Assembly: GCF_009498035.1 (NCBI RefSeq)
Contig: NZ_CP034550.1
Span: forward strand, 7,812,001-7,876,000
Source of the DNA: Saccharothrix syringae
GTDB taxonomy: Bacteria > Actinomycetota > Actinomycetes > Mycobacteriales > Pseudonocardiaceae
Direction: 5' to 3'
DNA: 64,000 nt
The position numbers and the translations under genes are program-made. Positions 36,594 to 44,844 of this stretch are shown here, one piece after another. Each line of letters starts with the position of its first letter. Position 1 is the first letter of the stretch. The notes beneath the pieces are model-generated. The model saw only the letters and a list, made by a program, of their open reading frames with translations. It had not been told where the DNA came from and searched no databases.

Positions 36594-38357
36594 GTGTCTG
36601 AGCGAGAGCACACCGGGCGGATCGTCGACGGCCGGTTCGAGCTGCTGGAGAGGCTGGGCAGCGGCGGGATGGGCACGGTCTGGCGCGCCCTGGACCTGGG
36701 GCTGCACCGCGAGGTGGCCATCAAGGAGGTCCGCCCGGCCGACGCCGACCAGGTCGAGGGCAACCCCGCCGTGGCCGCCCAGCTGCGGGAGCGGGTGCTG
36801 CGCGAGTCCCGCGCGCTGGCCCGCCTGCAGCACCCGAACGTCGTGTCGATCTACCAGATCATCGAGTCGGCCGACTCGCCGTACCCGTGGATCGTCATGG
36901 AGCTGGTCCGCGGCACGTCGCTGGACGCGCGGCTGGACGAGGGCGTGCTCACCCCGGCCGAGGCGGCGCGGGTCGGGCGGGACGTGCTCGCGGCGCTGCG
37001 CTCGGCCCACTCCGCGGGCGTGATGCACCGCGACGTCAAGCCGGGCAACGTGCTGCTGCGGACCGACGGCAGCGCCGTGCTCACCGACTTCGGCATCGCC
37101 GCCCTCCAGGGCGCGACCCAGCTCACCGCGACCGGCGACGTCATCGGGTCCCCGGAGTACATCGCCCCGGAGCGGCTGCGCGGCGACGAGACGCACGCCG
37201 CGTCGGACCTGTGGTCGCTGGCGATGCTGCTGTACGTGGCGGTCGAGGGGTACCACCCGATGCGCCGCGCCAGCACGATGGCGACCCTCGCCGCGGTGAT
37301 GACCGAGCCGGTCCCCCCGCCGCGGCGCGCGGGCGCCCTCGCGCCCGCGCTCAACGCGGCCCTGCGCAACGACCCGGCCGAGCGGCCCAGCGGCGAGGTG
37401 CTGGACCAGATGTTCGCCGCGGCCGAGCGCGATCCGGGGGTGTTCCAGGGACCGCCGACCCCGGCGGGTTACGCCGTGCCGGAGCGCGACCCGGGGGCGT
37501 TCTCCGGACCACCCACCCCGGCCGGTTTCCCCGCGGCCGAGCGCGACCCGGGGGCGTACCCCGGACCACCCACCCCGGCGGGTTTCGCCGTCCCAGGGTC
37601 GCAGAGCGGCCCCCAGGGCCGGGCGGGTTACCCCCGGTGGCAGTCAGGACCGACGCCGGCACCGTCCGGCGGTTCGCACCCCCACGGCTACCCGCAGCCC
37701 CACCCGACCCCGCTGCCGCGCAAGCGGACGGGCGCCGTGGTGCTCTCACTGGTCGGGGTGGCGCTGATCGTCGCGGTCGCGGTGCTGGTGGTGCGCATGA
37801 AGGACGCGGACACCACGGCGAACTCCCGCACGGGCTCGTCGGCCACGGCGCCGACCGTCCAGCAGAACGCCGACCTGCCCACCGGCCCGACGACCACGGT
37901 GGCCGAAGCGGTGAAGGACGACCTGCTCACGCCCGCCGGTGCGCGCAAAGCGGTCGGTGCGCTGGGCGAGGCGATGGGCGGCACCAAGGTGTCCGAGCTG
38001 ACGCTGTGGCCGGAGCGCGCGTCGGCGGTCGCCCCGACCGCGGCGGTCGCGCACGGCTTCGACGACTTCGAGTACAAGGGCGGCAAGGCCACCAGGCAGG
38101 GCCCGGACGGGGTGGACGCCGACCGCGCCGTGCTGGACCTGAACGAGGTCAACTGGGACGCCCTGCCCGCGCTGTTCGAGCAGGCGAACAAGGAGTTGGG
38201 GGTGCCGCAGCCGACCATGCGGTACGTGATCGTGGACACCGACATCATCGACGGGACCCCGTCGCTGAAGGTGTACCTGCTCGACGACTACGGCGCCGCG
38301 TACCTGCGGGCGAACCTGAAGGGCGAGGTGGAGAGGACCTACCCGCGCGACAAGTGA
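36594..38357 (+). CDS. Membrane Ser/Thr protein kinase (PASTA-less, PknB-like catalytic domain)
   Basis: Protein of 587 residues from a GTG. The kinase domain (about 10-280) is complete: LGSGGMGTVWRA, AIKEVRP, MHRDVKPGNVLL, DFGIAAL, GSPEYIAPER. Then come three copies of a 20-residue unit ERDPGxFxGPPTPAGxxxx, a proline-rich stretch, a basic LPRKRTG stop and one membrane segment (TGAVVLSLVGVALIVAVAVL). The external region of about 190 residues has no PASTA repeats and I do not recognise it. The protein should sense an extracellular signal and phosphorylate cytoplasmic targets. A short gap with a TAGCGT element just before the start suggests little or no leader. Confidence 0.92.
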   Translation: MSEREHTGRIVDGRFELLERLGSGGMGTVWRALDLGLHREVAIKEVRPADADQVEGNPAVAAQLRERVLRESRALARLQHPNVVSIYQIIESADSPYPWIVMELVRGTSLDARLDEGVLTPAEAARVGRDVLAALRSAHSAGVMHRDVKPGNVLLRTDGSAVLTDFGIAALQGATQLTATGDVIGSPEYIAPERLRGDETHAASDLWSLAMLLYVAVEGYHPMRRASTMATLAAVMTEPVPPPRRAGALAPALNAALRNDPAERPSGEVLDQMFAAAERDPGVFQGPPTPAGYAVPERDPGAFSGPPTPAGFPAAERDPGAYPGPPTPAGFAVPGSQSGPQGRAGYPRWQSGPTPAPSGGSHPHGYPQPHPTPLPRKRTGAVVLSLVGVALIVAVAVLVVRMKDADTTANSRTGSSATAPTVQQNADLPTGPTTTVAEAVKDDLLTPAGARKAVGALGEAMGGTKVSELTLWPERASAVAPTAAVAHGFDDFEYKGGKATRQGPDGVDADRAVLDLNEVNWDALPALFEQANKELGVPQPTMRYVIVDTDIIDGTPSLKVYLLDDYGAAYLRANLKGEVERTYPRDK

Positions 38358-38394
38358 CCCCTCGGCCCGGAAAGCGGTGTGGGGCACGGCGACC

Positions 38395-38424
38395 GGGTGC
38401 GGGCGGGACTCGCCGCCCGCACCC
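38395..38424. terminator. Bidirectional stem-loop terminator
   Basis: A perfect 12-base-pair stem (GGGTGCGGGCGG and its complement) closes over a 6-base loop between the convergent kinase and amidohydrolase genes. There is no U-tract, as is common in actinomycetes. Confidence 0.8.
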
Positions 38425-38459
38425 GAAGTCAGTCCATCGGGCACAGCCAAGCCGAGTGG

Positions 38460-39929
38460 TCAGACATCACCCCGATACGTGTAAGGGCTTTCCACCCGCC
38501 GCTCCCCCGCACTGCCCGAGCCACCCGCGCCGCCCGAACCACCCGCACCCCCTCGGCTCCCCGCGCTCCCCCACCCCCCGGCCTCCCGCCAGGCGTCCTC
38601 CCCCACCGCCGCCCGCACGTGCTCCACCGAAGCCAGCACCGCCGCCCGCGCCGCCTCGATGTCAACATTCAACATCCGGTGCTCGTACTTCACCACGCGC
38701 CCCTTGACCACCACCGTGTGCACGTCACCGCGCTGCGCCTGGAACACCAGGTGCCCGTAGGGGTTCAACACCGGGAACATCGCCGGCGACCGGTCGTTCT
38801 TGACCAGCACCAGGTCCGCCGGCGCTCCCGCCGCCACCACCCCCACGTCCAACCCCAGCGCCCGCCCCCCACCGACAGTCGCCCAGTGCACCACCTCCCG
38901 CACCCCCAAAGCGTTGCGCGCCAACGTCTCGCCCTCCCGGTGCGCCTCCAGGTGCGCCCGCCCCCGGTCAGCCGACACCGTGGCCCGCATGGCGGCGAAC
39001 AGGTCCCCGCTGAACCAGGCACCGCTGTCCACCGACAACGACACCGGAATCCCGTACCGGCGCAACAACCAGGTGGGCGGATACCCCTGCCCCGCGTTCA
39101 ACTCGCTCTCCGCCGACACCGACACGTGCCCACCGGAAGAGGCGATCCACCGATAAGCCTCCGCCGACAACGTGGCCGCGTGCACGTACGTGACCGACGG
39201 CGTCATGAACCCGTGCTCCCACATCAACCGCATGCCGTCGTCGTTGGTGGCGCCCCGCACCCCCGCGTGGGTGGTCACCCGCAACCCCAGCTCGCGCGCC
39301 ACCTCGAACGCCGCCCGCTCCGGGAACCCCGGCTCACCGGTGACGTCGAACGCCAGCTGCACCCCCTCGAACTCCCCCGCCCGCCGCTCGACGAACGACC
39401 GGAACCCCGAACTCCTCGCCCACTCCCAGGGCGCCCCCGCCAGGTTCCCGTACCCCAGCACGAACCGACCGGGCACGGCACCCAGCGCGTCCGCCGCCGC
39501 GTCGGCGTGCTCGGGCGTGCGCAACCCGTGGGACCAGTCCAGCGTCGTGGTGACCCCGGCGTCCAACGCCTCCAGCGCGGCCAGGGTGTTGCCGGCGTGG
39601 ATGTCCTCCGGTCGGAACACCGCCCCGTGGTCCAGGTAGAAGAACGTGAAGTACTGCCCGAGGGTCCAGTCCGCGCCCAGACCGCGCAACAACGCCTGCC
39701 ACATGTGCCGGTGGGTGTCGACCATGCCCGGCATCAGGATGCCACCGCGGGCGTCGACCTCCACCGCCTCCGGCGGCGCCTCCAGGAACCGGCCCACCGC
39801 GGCGACGCGCTCGCCCACCACGAGCACGTCCGCGCCGTCGAGCACGCCGGCCCGGTCCATGGTGACCACGGTGGCGCCGCGGAGCACGACGGGCCGACCG
39901 GGGTGGAATTCCGCTGCGTGCGGCGACAC
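38460..39929 (-). CDS. Amidohydrolase-family metal-dependent hydrolase/deaminase
   Basis: Protein of 489 residues, GTG start with AGGAGG six bases upstream. It belongs to the cytosine-deaminase/TrzA-like branch of amidohydrolases: LMPGMVDTHRHMWQ (HxH metal site), VTTHAGV, VTYVHAATL and SLSVDSGAWF with the metal-binding Asp. Substrates in this branch are N-heterocycles such as guanine or triazines, so the exact substrate cannot be read from sequence. After about residue 440 the protein ends with a low-complexity Gly/Ala/Ser tail that is not part of the catalytic fold. It is divergent from the PAP2 gene and faces the kinase gene across a terminator. Confidence 0.88.
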   Translation of the reverse strand: MSPHAAEFHPGRPVVLRGATVVTMDRAGVLDGADVLVVGERVAAVGRFLEAPPEAVEVDARGGILMPGMVDTHRHMWQALLRGLGADWTLGQYFTFFYLDHGAVFRPEDIHAGNTLAALEALDAGVTTTLDWSHGLRTPEHADAAADALGAVPGRFVLGYGNLAGAPWEWARSSGFRSFVERRAGEFEGVQLAFDVTGEPGFPERAAFEVARELGLRVTTHAGVRGATNDDGMRLMWEHGFMTPSVTYVHAATLSAEAYRWIASSGGHVSVSAESELNAGQGYPPTWLLRRYGIPVSLSVDSGAWFSGDLFAAMRATVSADRGRAHLEAHREGETLARNALGVREVVHWATVGGGRALGLDVGVVAAGAPADLVLVKNDRSPAMFPVLNPYGHLVFQAQRGDVHTVVVKGRVVKYEHRMLNVDIEAARAAVLASVEHVRAAVGEDAWREAGGWGSAGSRGGAGGSGGAGGSGSAGERRVESPYTYRGDV

Positions 39930-39999
39930 GGGCGCCTCCTGGGGTGCTCGGGGCGGTGCGGCAGGATTGCGCGCCCGCCGGTTCGGGCAACATCAGTTC

Positions 40000-41427
40000 G
40001 TGACTACCAGCAGCCTCGACCGGCGAACAGTCGTCACCGCGGAGAAGTTCGCGGTGCGCAGCGCGGTGTCCCTGATCGCCGCGAGCACGGCCGGTACCGC
40101 CTTCTTCGCGGTGCTGGCCCTGGTGTGGTCGGGCTGGGCGCCCGTGCGCGAGGCCGACCAGGCGCTCTCCGCCCTGCTCAACCGCTGGGTCTCGGGCTCC
40201 GGCACCACCGTCGCCGTGCTGGGCGCGGTCACGCGGCTGGGCGACACCGCCACGCTGGTCGGGGTGTGCACCCTGGCCGTGGCCTGGCTGCTGGTGCGCC
40301 GCCGCCCGTGGGTCGCGGTGCACGTGGTGGTCACCGCGCTCGGCGGCGGCGTGCTGGGCGTGGTGGTCAAGGAGCTGGTCGGCCGGCTGCGGCCGCTGGT
40401 GGAGGTCGAGGTCGCGCGGGCCGAGGGGTTCAGCTTCCCCAGCGGGCACACGCTGGGCGCCACGGTCACCTACGGCGTGCTGCTCCTGGTGTTCGCCTCG
40501 CTGCCGCGCGGCCGCGTCGCGCTGACCTGGCTGACCGTCGCGGTCGTGCTCGCGGTGGGCCTGAGCAGGGTGGCGCTGGGCGTGCACTACGCGACCGACG
40601 TGCTGGGCGGCTGGCTGCTGGGCCTGCTGTGGCTGGCTTTGACCACCGAGGTGTTCCGGCGGTGGCGGCGCGACCGCGGCATGCCGGACGTGCCGGTGTC
40701 GCACGGCCTGGTCCCGGAGGCGGCGGGCGACCTCGAACCGGCGCCCGAGCGGGTGCACGTGCCGGGCGGCGCGTGGCGGGCCGCGGCGCGCCTGCTGGTG
40801 GCCTGGGCGCTGCTGCTGGTCGCGCTGTTCGCGCTGGGTTCCTGGCTGACCGCCGCGGGCCCGGACGTGCCGCCCGCGTGGGACCGGGCGGTGGTCGAGT
40901 GGTTCGCCGGCCTGCGCACCCCCGAGCGGGACGCGCTGCTGGTCCCGATCGGCGACGCCACCGGCACCGGGCCGGTGGTCGCGGCGGCGGTCGTGGTGTG
41001 CGTGCTCGCCCTGGCCGGGACGCGCGACTGGCGCCCCGTCCTGCTGGTCGTCCTCGGCCTCGTCGGCGAGGTCACCCTGTTCCTGCTCATCACCTCGGTC
41101 GTGGAGCGCGCCCGGCCCGCGTCCCGCATCCCCAGCGACGTGCCGCCCACCTCGGCGTTCCCCTCCGGCCACGTGGCCGCGTCGCTGGTCCTCGGCGCCG
41201 CGGTGGTGCTGCTGGTCAGGCGCGCCGCGAGCGGCTGGTGGCGGGTGCCGGTGCTGGTGGTCGCGGCGGCGGTGCCCGCGGTCGTCGCGGCGCAGCGCCT
41301 CTACACGGGCCTGCACCACCCGACCGACGTCCTGGGCAGCGTCCTGCTCGCGCTGGTGTGGATTGCCGTAGTGCACGCCACGACCTACGGTTCCACGCGG
41401 ACCGCAGAAGGGCGGCCGCGGGGCTGA
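40000..41427 (+). CDS. Membrane protein with two tandem PAP2 phosphatase domains
   Basis: Protein of 475 residues from a GTG at 40000. It contains two complete type-2 phosphatidic-acid phosphatase units. The first has KELVGRLRP, FSFPSGHT and SRVALGVHYATD; the second has ERARPASR, AFPSGHVA and QRLYTGLHHPTD. Each carries the catalytic His/Arg set within its own helices, about 12 membrane segments in all. PAP2 enzymes remove phosphate from lipid phosphates or undecaprenyl pyrophosphate; a single unit is the norm. Both units look catalytically competent. Substrate unknown. The gene is divergent from the amidohydrolase across 70 bases. Confidence 0.9.
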   Translation: MTTSSLDRRTVVTAEKFAVRSAVSLIAASTAGTAFFAVLALVWSGWAPVREADQALSALLNRWVSGSGTTVAVLGAVTRLGDTATLVGVCTLAVAWLLVRRRPWVAVHVVVTALGGGVLGVVVKELVGRLRPLVEVEVARAEGFSFPSGHTLGATVTYGVLLLVFASLPRGRVALTWLTVAVVLAVGLSRVALGVHYATDVLGGWLLGLLWLALTTEVFRRWRRDRGMPDVPVSHGLVPEAAGDLEPAPERVHVPGGAWRAAARLLVAWALLLVALFALGSWLTAAGPDVPPAWDRAVVEWFAGLRTPERDALLVPIGDATGTGPVVAAAVVVCVLALAGTRDWRPVLLVVLGLVGEVTLFLLITSVVERARPASRIPSDVPPTSAFPSGHVAASLVLGAAVVLLVRRAASGWWRVPVLVVAAAVPAVVAAQRLYTGLHHPTDVLGSVLLALVWIAVVHATTYGSTRTAEGRPRG

Positions 41428-41481
41428 GACCACCCCTTACCCCCGAGACTCGTGCGGTGGAACGGTGCCCGCCTGTATAGG

Positions 41482-41493
41482 GTTCGGCCGAAC
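41482..41493. promoter_or_regulatory. Palindrome upstream of the sigma-factor gene
   Basis: GTTCGGCCGAAC is a perfect 12-base palindrome 36-47 bases before the sigma-factor start. Its inner ten bases occur again at 43500-43509 inside the merR 3' end. It may be an operator or part of the promoter; no regulator can be named. Confidence 0.4.
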
Positions 41494-41528
41494 GCTCATG
41501 ACACACCGCATCCAAAAGGGGGCGATCG

Positions 41529-43349
41529 GTGCTCGGGCAACCGGACGGGCGTGACGTCGACGAGTGGCGGGCGGCCGACCCGGACGTCCTGCGCGCCGGC
41601 CTCGACCGGGCGCTGGACGGGGGCACCGACGACGCGGGCGGCGGCCTCGGCAACGCGGGCCACACAGGCGACGGCGGCACCGGCGGCGGGAGCGCGTCCT
41701 CGGACGCCGAGCTGATCGCGGCCGTGCGCGACGGCAACACCCGGGCCTACGGGCAGCTGTACGCGCGGCACGTGGGCGCGGCGCGCACCCTGGCCCGGCA
41801 GCTCTCCCGCTCGCCGGTGGAGGCCGACGACCTGGTCTCGGACGCCTTCGCGAAGGTCCTGATGGCCCTGCGGGCCGGGCGGGGCCCCGACTCGGCGTTC
41901 CGCCCCTACCTGCTCACCGCCCTGCGCCACACCGCCTACGACCGGACGCGGCAGGAGCGCAGGCTGGAGCTGGCGGGCGACGTGGAGGCCGTGTCCGGGG
42001 TCGAGCGGGTGGCCAGCCTGCCGTTCCACGACACCGCCGTGGCCGAGCTGGAGCGGTCGCTGGCCGCGCGCGCGTTCGCCAGCCTGCCGGAGCGGTGGCG
42101 GGCCGTGCTGTGGCACACCGAGGTCGAGGGGCAGTCGCACGCCGAGGTCGCCCCGCTGCTCGGGCTGACCGCCAACGGCGTGTCCGCGATGGCCTACCGG
42201 GCCCGCGAGGGGTTGCGCAAGGCGTACCTCCAGGCGCACGTCGAGCAGAACCCCGGCGGGCGCTGCCGGGCCGCGGTGTCCCGGCTGGGCGCCTGGACCC
42301 GGCGCGGGCTGTCCGTCAGGGAGAGCGCGCAGGTCGAGGCGCACCTGGACGAGTGCCCCGCCTGCCGCGCGCTGGCCGCCGAGCTGGCCGACGTCAGCGG
42401 CGCGCTGCGCGGCGTGGTCGCGCCCCTGGTGCTCGGGGTGGGCGCGTCCGGCTACCTGGCGTCCGCCGGCACCGGCTCGGCCGCCCTCGCCGGCGGTGCC
42501 GCGGCCGGGGGCGCCGCGGCCGGCGGTGCCGCGGCGGGCAACGCCCTGGCGGGCGGCACCGCGGCGAGCGGCACCGCGATCGGCGGTGGCGCGGTGGGTG
42601 GCGCGGTGGGGAGCACCACCTCCTCGGCCGCGCAGTGGCTCGGTGCCGCCGCCTCCGCGGTGGCGGTGGCGGTCGTCGTGGTGTCCGGCACGGCCACCCG
42701 GGACGAGGTGGTGCCGGGGCTCGGCGCGGACCCGACCCCGACCGTCGCCAACGGCTTCGTGCCCACCGCGACCGCCACGTGGCAGCCGCCGGCCGGCAGC
42801 ACGTCGTCCCCCGGCGGCTCGCCGACCGACGTCCCGGGCCTGGCGACCACCGGTGGTTCCCCACCGGTGGTGCTCCCCCCGGCAACGACCACGACCGGCG
42901 CGGGCGCCACCACCCCCGCCGCCGAGCCCCCCGGCGACCGGCTCACCCCGACCGCGCCGGCGGGGCTCTCCACCGACACCGGCGGGCCGCCCACCCCGCT
43001 GCCGGTGATCGTGCGCAACACCGGCTCGACGCCGCTGCCGCCGCCGGTGGTCACGCTGTCGCTGCCGGACGACGTCCGGGTGGTGGGCGCGGGCAACGGC
43101 CTGGTCGGCAGGCGGCTGGTCGCCCTGGACGGCGCCGACGGCCAGGTGCAGGTCCCCTGCCCCGCGGGCCGCGGCACCGTGACGTGCGAGGCCGAGGCCG
43201 GGCTGGCGCCCGGCGAGTCGGTGACGTTCCTCTTCCGGGTGCTGGCCGGGCCCAAGGCCACCGGCGGCGAGATCACCGGTTCGGTGTCGGCGGGCGCGGC
43301 GCCCGGGATGCCGGTGCGGGTGCCGGTGACCATCACGCCGAAGAAGTGA
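41529..43349 (+). CDS. ECF sigma factor fused to anti-sigma-like zinc finger, membrane segment and extracellular domain
   Basis: Protein of 606 residues, GTG start with AGGGGG upstream. Sigma region 2 is at about 60-130 (IAAVRDGNTRAYGQLYARH, EADDLVSDAFAKVLM) and region 4 at about 175-235 (FASLPERWRAVLWHTEVEGQSHAEVAPLLGLT). Unusually the chain continues with HLDECPACRALAAEL, the zf-HC2 zinc-finger pattern of anti-sigma factors, a Gly/Ala-rich run, a hydrophobic segment near 375-390 (AVAVAVVVVSG), a Thr/Pro/Ser-rich linker, and a C-terminal beta-rich domain. So sensor, anti-sigma element and sigma factor lie on one polypeptide, as in known ECF groups with C-terminal extensions. Release of the sigma part presumably needs proteolysis or a conformational change. 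Confidence 0.88.
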   Translation: MLGQPDGRDVDEWRAADPDVLRAGLDRALDGGTDDAGGGLGNAGHTGDGGTGGGSASSDAELIAAVRDGNTRAYGQLYARHVGAARTLARQLSRSPVEADDLVSDAFAKVLMALRAGRGPDSAFRPYLLTALRHTAYDRTRQERRLELAGDVEAVSGVERVASLPFHDTAVAELERSLAARAFASLPERWRAVLWHTEVEGQSHAEVAPLLGLTANGVSAMAYRAREGLRKAYLQAHVEQNPGGRCRAAVSRLGAWTRRGLSVRESAQVEAHLDECPACRALAAELADVSGALRGVVAPLVLGVGASGYLASAGTGSAALAGGAAAGGAAAGGAAAGNALAGGTAASGTAIGGGAVGGAVGSTTSSAAQWLGAAASAVAVAVVVVSGTATRDEVVPGLGADPTPTVANGFVPTATATWQPPAGSTSSPGGSPTDVPGLATTGGSPPVVLPPATTTTGAGATTPAAEPPGDRLTPTAPAGLSTDTGGPPTPLPVIVRNTGSTPLPPPVVTLSLPDDVRVVGAGNGLVGRRLVALDGADGQVQVPCPAGRGTVTCEAEAGLAPGESVTFLFRVLAGPKATGGEITGSVSAGAAPGMPVRVPVTITPKK

Positions 43350-43438
43350 CCTCGCGGGCAAGGACCGGGGACGCGGGCGCTGTTTGGTTCAACGACCCCG
43401 CGCCCCCGGCACCCGGTCCACCCGGAGGGCGCACCTAT

Positions 43439-43461
43439 CCGTGCAGGGCACGCGCGCACGG
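43439..43461. terminator. Possible terminator hairpin between convergent sigma-factor and merR genes
   Basis: CCGTGC and GCACGG form a 6-base-pair stem with an 11-base loop in the gap between the two convergent genes. It is short and has no U-tract, so it is only a candidate. Confidence 0.35.
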
Positions 43462-43472
43462 GTGATGCTCTG

Positions 43473-43892
43473 TTACCCCGTGCGGCGACGGGTAAACGGT
43501 TCGGCCGAAGCGTCCCGCGCACTCCCCGAAGACGGGTCGCCGGAGGCCGCCTCGATGACCTCGTCGAGCACGTCGCGGGAGGTGGCCAGCTCGGTGATCA
43601 TGCGGTCCAGGCGCGCCCGCTCCGCGGTCAGGTCGGCCACCAGCCGGGGCGTGGCGACCTCCGACGGTCCGCCGTCGGCGTCGCGCATGCACGGCAGCAG
43701 CCGCGCGATGGTCCGGCTGGTCAGCCCGGCGGCGAACAGCTCCTGGATGCGCACCACCCGGTCGACCGCCTGCTCCGGGTACTCGCGCAGGCCGCCGGGC
43801 GTGCGGGTGGCGCCCAGCAGGCCCTGCTGCTCGTAGTAGCGCAGCGAGCGCTCGCTCACCCCGGTGCGCCTGGCCAGTTCACCGATCCGCAC
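43473..43892 (-). CDS. MerR-family transcriptional regulator
   Basis: Protein of 139 residues from the GTG at 43892, chosen because the conserved domain starts there (VRIGELARRTGVSERSLRYYEQQGLL); a longer version from a TTG at 43928 would run through the palindrome and looks less likely. The helix-turn-helix is followed by LREYPEQAVDRVVRIQELFAAGLTSRTIARLLPCM and a long dimerisation helix. One Cys follows the DNA-binding domain; no metal-binding Cys set is present, so it probably senses an organic or redox signal. It is divergent from the deacetylase gene and shares a 52-base promoter region with a 14-base palindrome. Confidence 0.9.
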   Translation of the reverse strand: MRIGELARRTGVSERSLRYYEQQGLLGATRTPGGLREYPEQAVDRVVRIQELFAAGLTSRTIARLLPCMRDADGGPSEVATPRLVADLTAERARLDRMITELATSRDVLDEVIEAASGDPSSGSARDASAEPFTRRRTG

Positions 43893-43913
43893 GTCGCCCC
43901 CCGGACTTGCACC

Positions 43914-43927
43914 TGACACCGGTGTCA
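43914..43927. promoter_or_regulatory. MerR-type palindrome in the shared divergent promoter
   Basis: TGACACCGGTGTCA is a perfect 14-base palindrome between merR and the deacetylase gene, with TTGCAC on one side and CTACCTT on the other. MerR activators bind such dyads between the -35 and -10 boxes of a promoter with a long spacer. Control of both flanking genes is inferred. Confidence 0.65.
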
Positions 43928-43944
43928 ACTCCTACCTTGCGGCC

Positions 43945-44844
43945 ATGGCGAACACAACCGGCACCCTCCCCTACGACTACCGCCCGATCACCGAACGCCC
44001 CCGCATCACCTGGCCCGGCGGCGCCCGGGTGGCCGTCTACGTGGGGCTCAACGTCGAGCACTTCCTCGTCGGCCGCCCGTCCACCAGCATCTGGCCGGGC
44101 ACCGCGGACCTGGTCCCGGACGCGCTGAACCACGGCTGGCGCGACTACGGCACGCGGGTCGGCATCTGGCGCGTCGCGGAGAGCCTGGACCGGCACGGCC
44201 TCCGGGCGAGCGTGCTGCTGAACTCCGACGTGGTCCACCACTACCCCCAGGTCATCCGGGCCGGCGTGGCGCGGGACTGGGCGTGGCTCGCGCACGGGCG
44301 GACCAACTCCGTCCTGCACACCGGACTGGAGCCGGACGAGGAGCGGCGCGTGCTGGCCGACGTGGTCGACACCATCGCCGCGGCCACCGGGAAGCGCCCG
44401 CGCGGCTGGATGGGCCCCGGGCTGACCGAGACGTTCAACACCCCGGCGCTGCTGGCCGAGCTGGGCCTGGAGTACGTGCTGGACTGGACCAACGACGACC
44501 AGCCGTACCCGCTGACCGTGCCCGGGGTGCTCAGCGTGCCGTACACGGTGGAGCTGAACGACCTGCTGCTGTTCGGCCGGGGCACCACCGGGCCGGAGTT
44601 CCTGCGGATCGTGCAGGACCAGTACGAGCAGCTGCACGCCGACGCCACCGCCGGCGACAGCGGGCGCGTGCTGGCGCTGGCGCTGCACCCGTTCGTGATC
44701 GGCCAGCCGTTCCGGCACAAGTACCTCGACCTGGCGCTGGCCCACCTCGCCGCGCAGCCCGACGTGTGGCTGACCACCAGCGACGACATCGCCTCGCACT
44801 ACCGCGGCACCGTGCCCGCCCAGGACCCCGTCAGTCCACAGTAG
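43945..44844 (+). CDS. Polysaccharide deacetylase-family protein (allantoinase/PuuE-like)
   Basis: Protein of 299 residues from the ATG at 43945; upstream in-frame starts overlap the palindrome and merR. It reads as a NodB-homology/PuuE-type (beta/alpha) deacetylase: WPGGARVAVYVGLNVEHF, HGWRDYGTRVGIWRVAESLDRHGLRASVLLNSD, GWMGPGLTETFNTPALLAELG and LALHPFVIGQPFRHK. Members hydrolyse C-N bonds in sugars or ureides, including metal-independent allantoinases. The substrate cannot be decided. It lacks a signal peptide, arguing for an intracellular role rather than cell-wall work. Likely activated by the divergent MerR protein. Its last codons overlap the convergent crtU gene by 14 bases. Confidence 0.88.
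   Translation: MANTTGTLPYDYRPITERPRITWPGGARVAVYVGLNVEHFLVGRPSTSIWPGTADLVPDALNHGWRDYGTRVGIWRVAESLDRHGLRASVLLNSDVVHHYPQVIRAGVARDWAWLAHGRTNSVLHTGLEPDEERRVLADVVDTIAAATGKRPRGWMGPGLTETFNTPALLAELGLEYVLDWTNDDQPYPLTVPGVLSVPYTVELNDLLLFGRGTTGPEFLRIVQDQYEQLHADATAGDSGRVLALALHPFVIGQPFRHKYLDLALAHLAAQPDVWLTTSDDIASHYRGTVPAQDPVSPQ

Noticed and set aside
43864..43944. Longer N terminus for the polysaccharide deacetylase
   Set aside because: It would start inside merR coding sequence and read through the MerR palindrome. The ATG at 43945 directly precedes the conserved domain.
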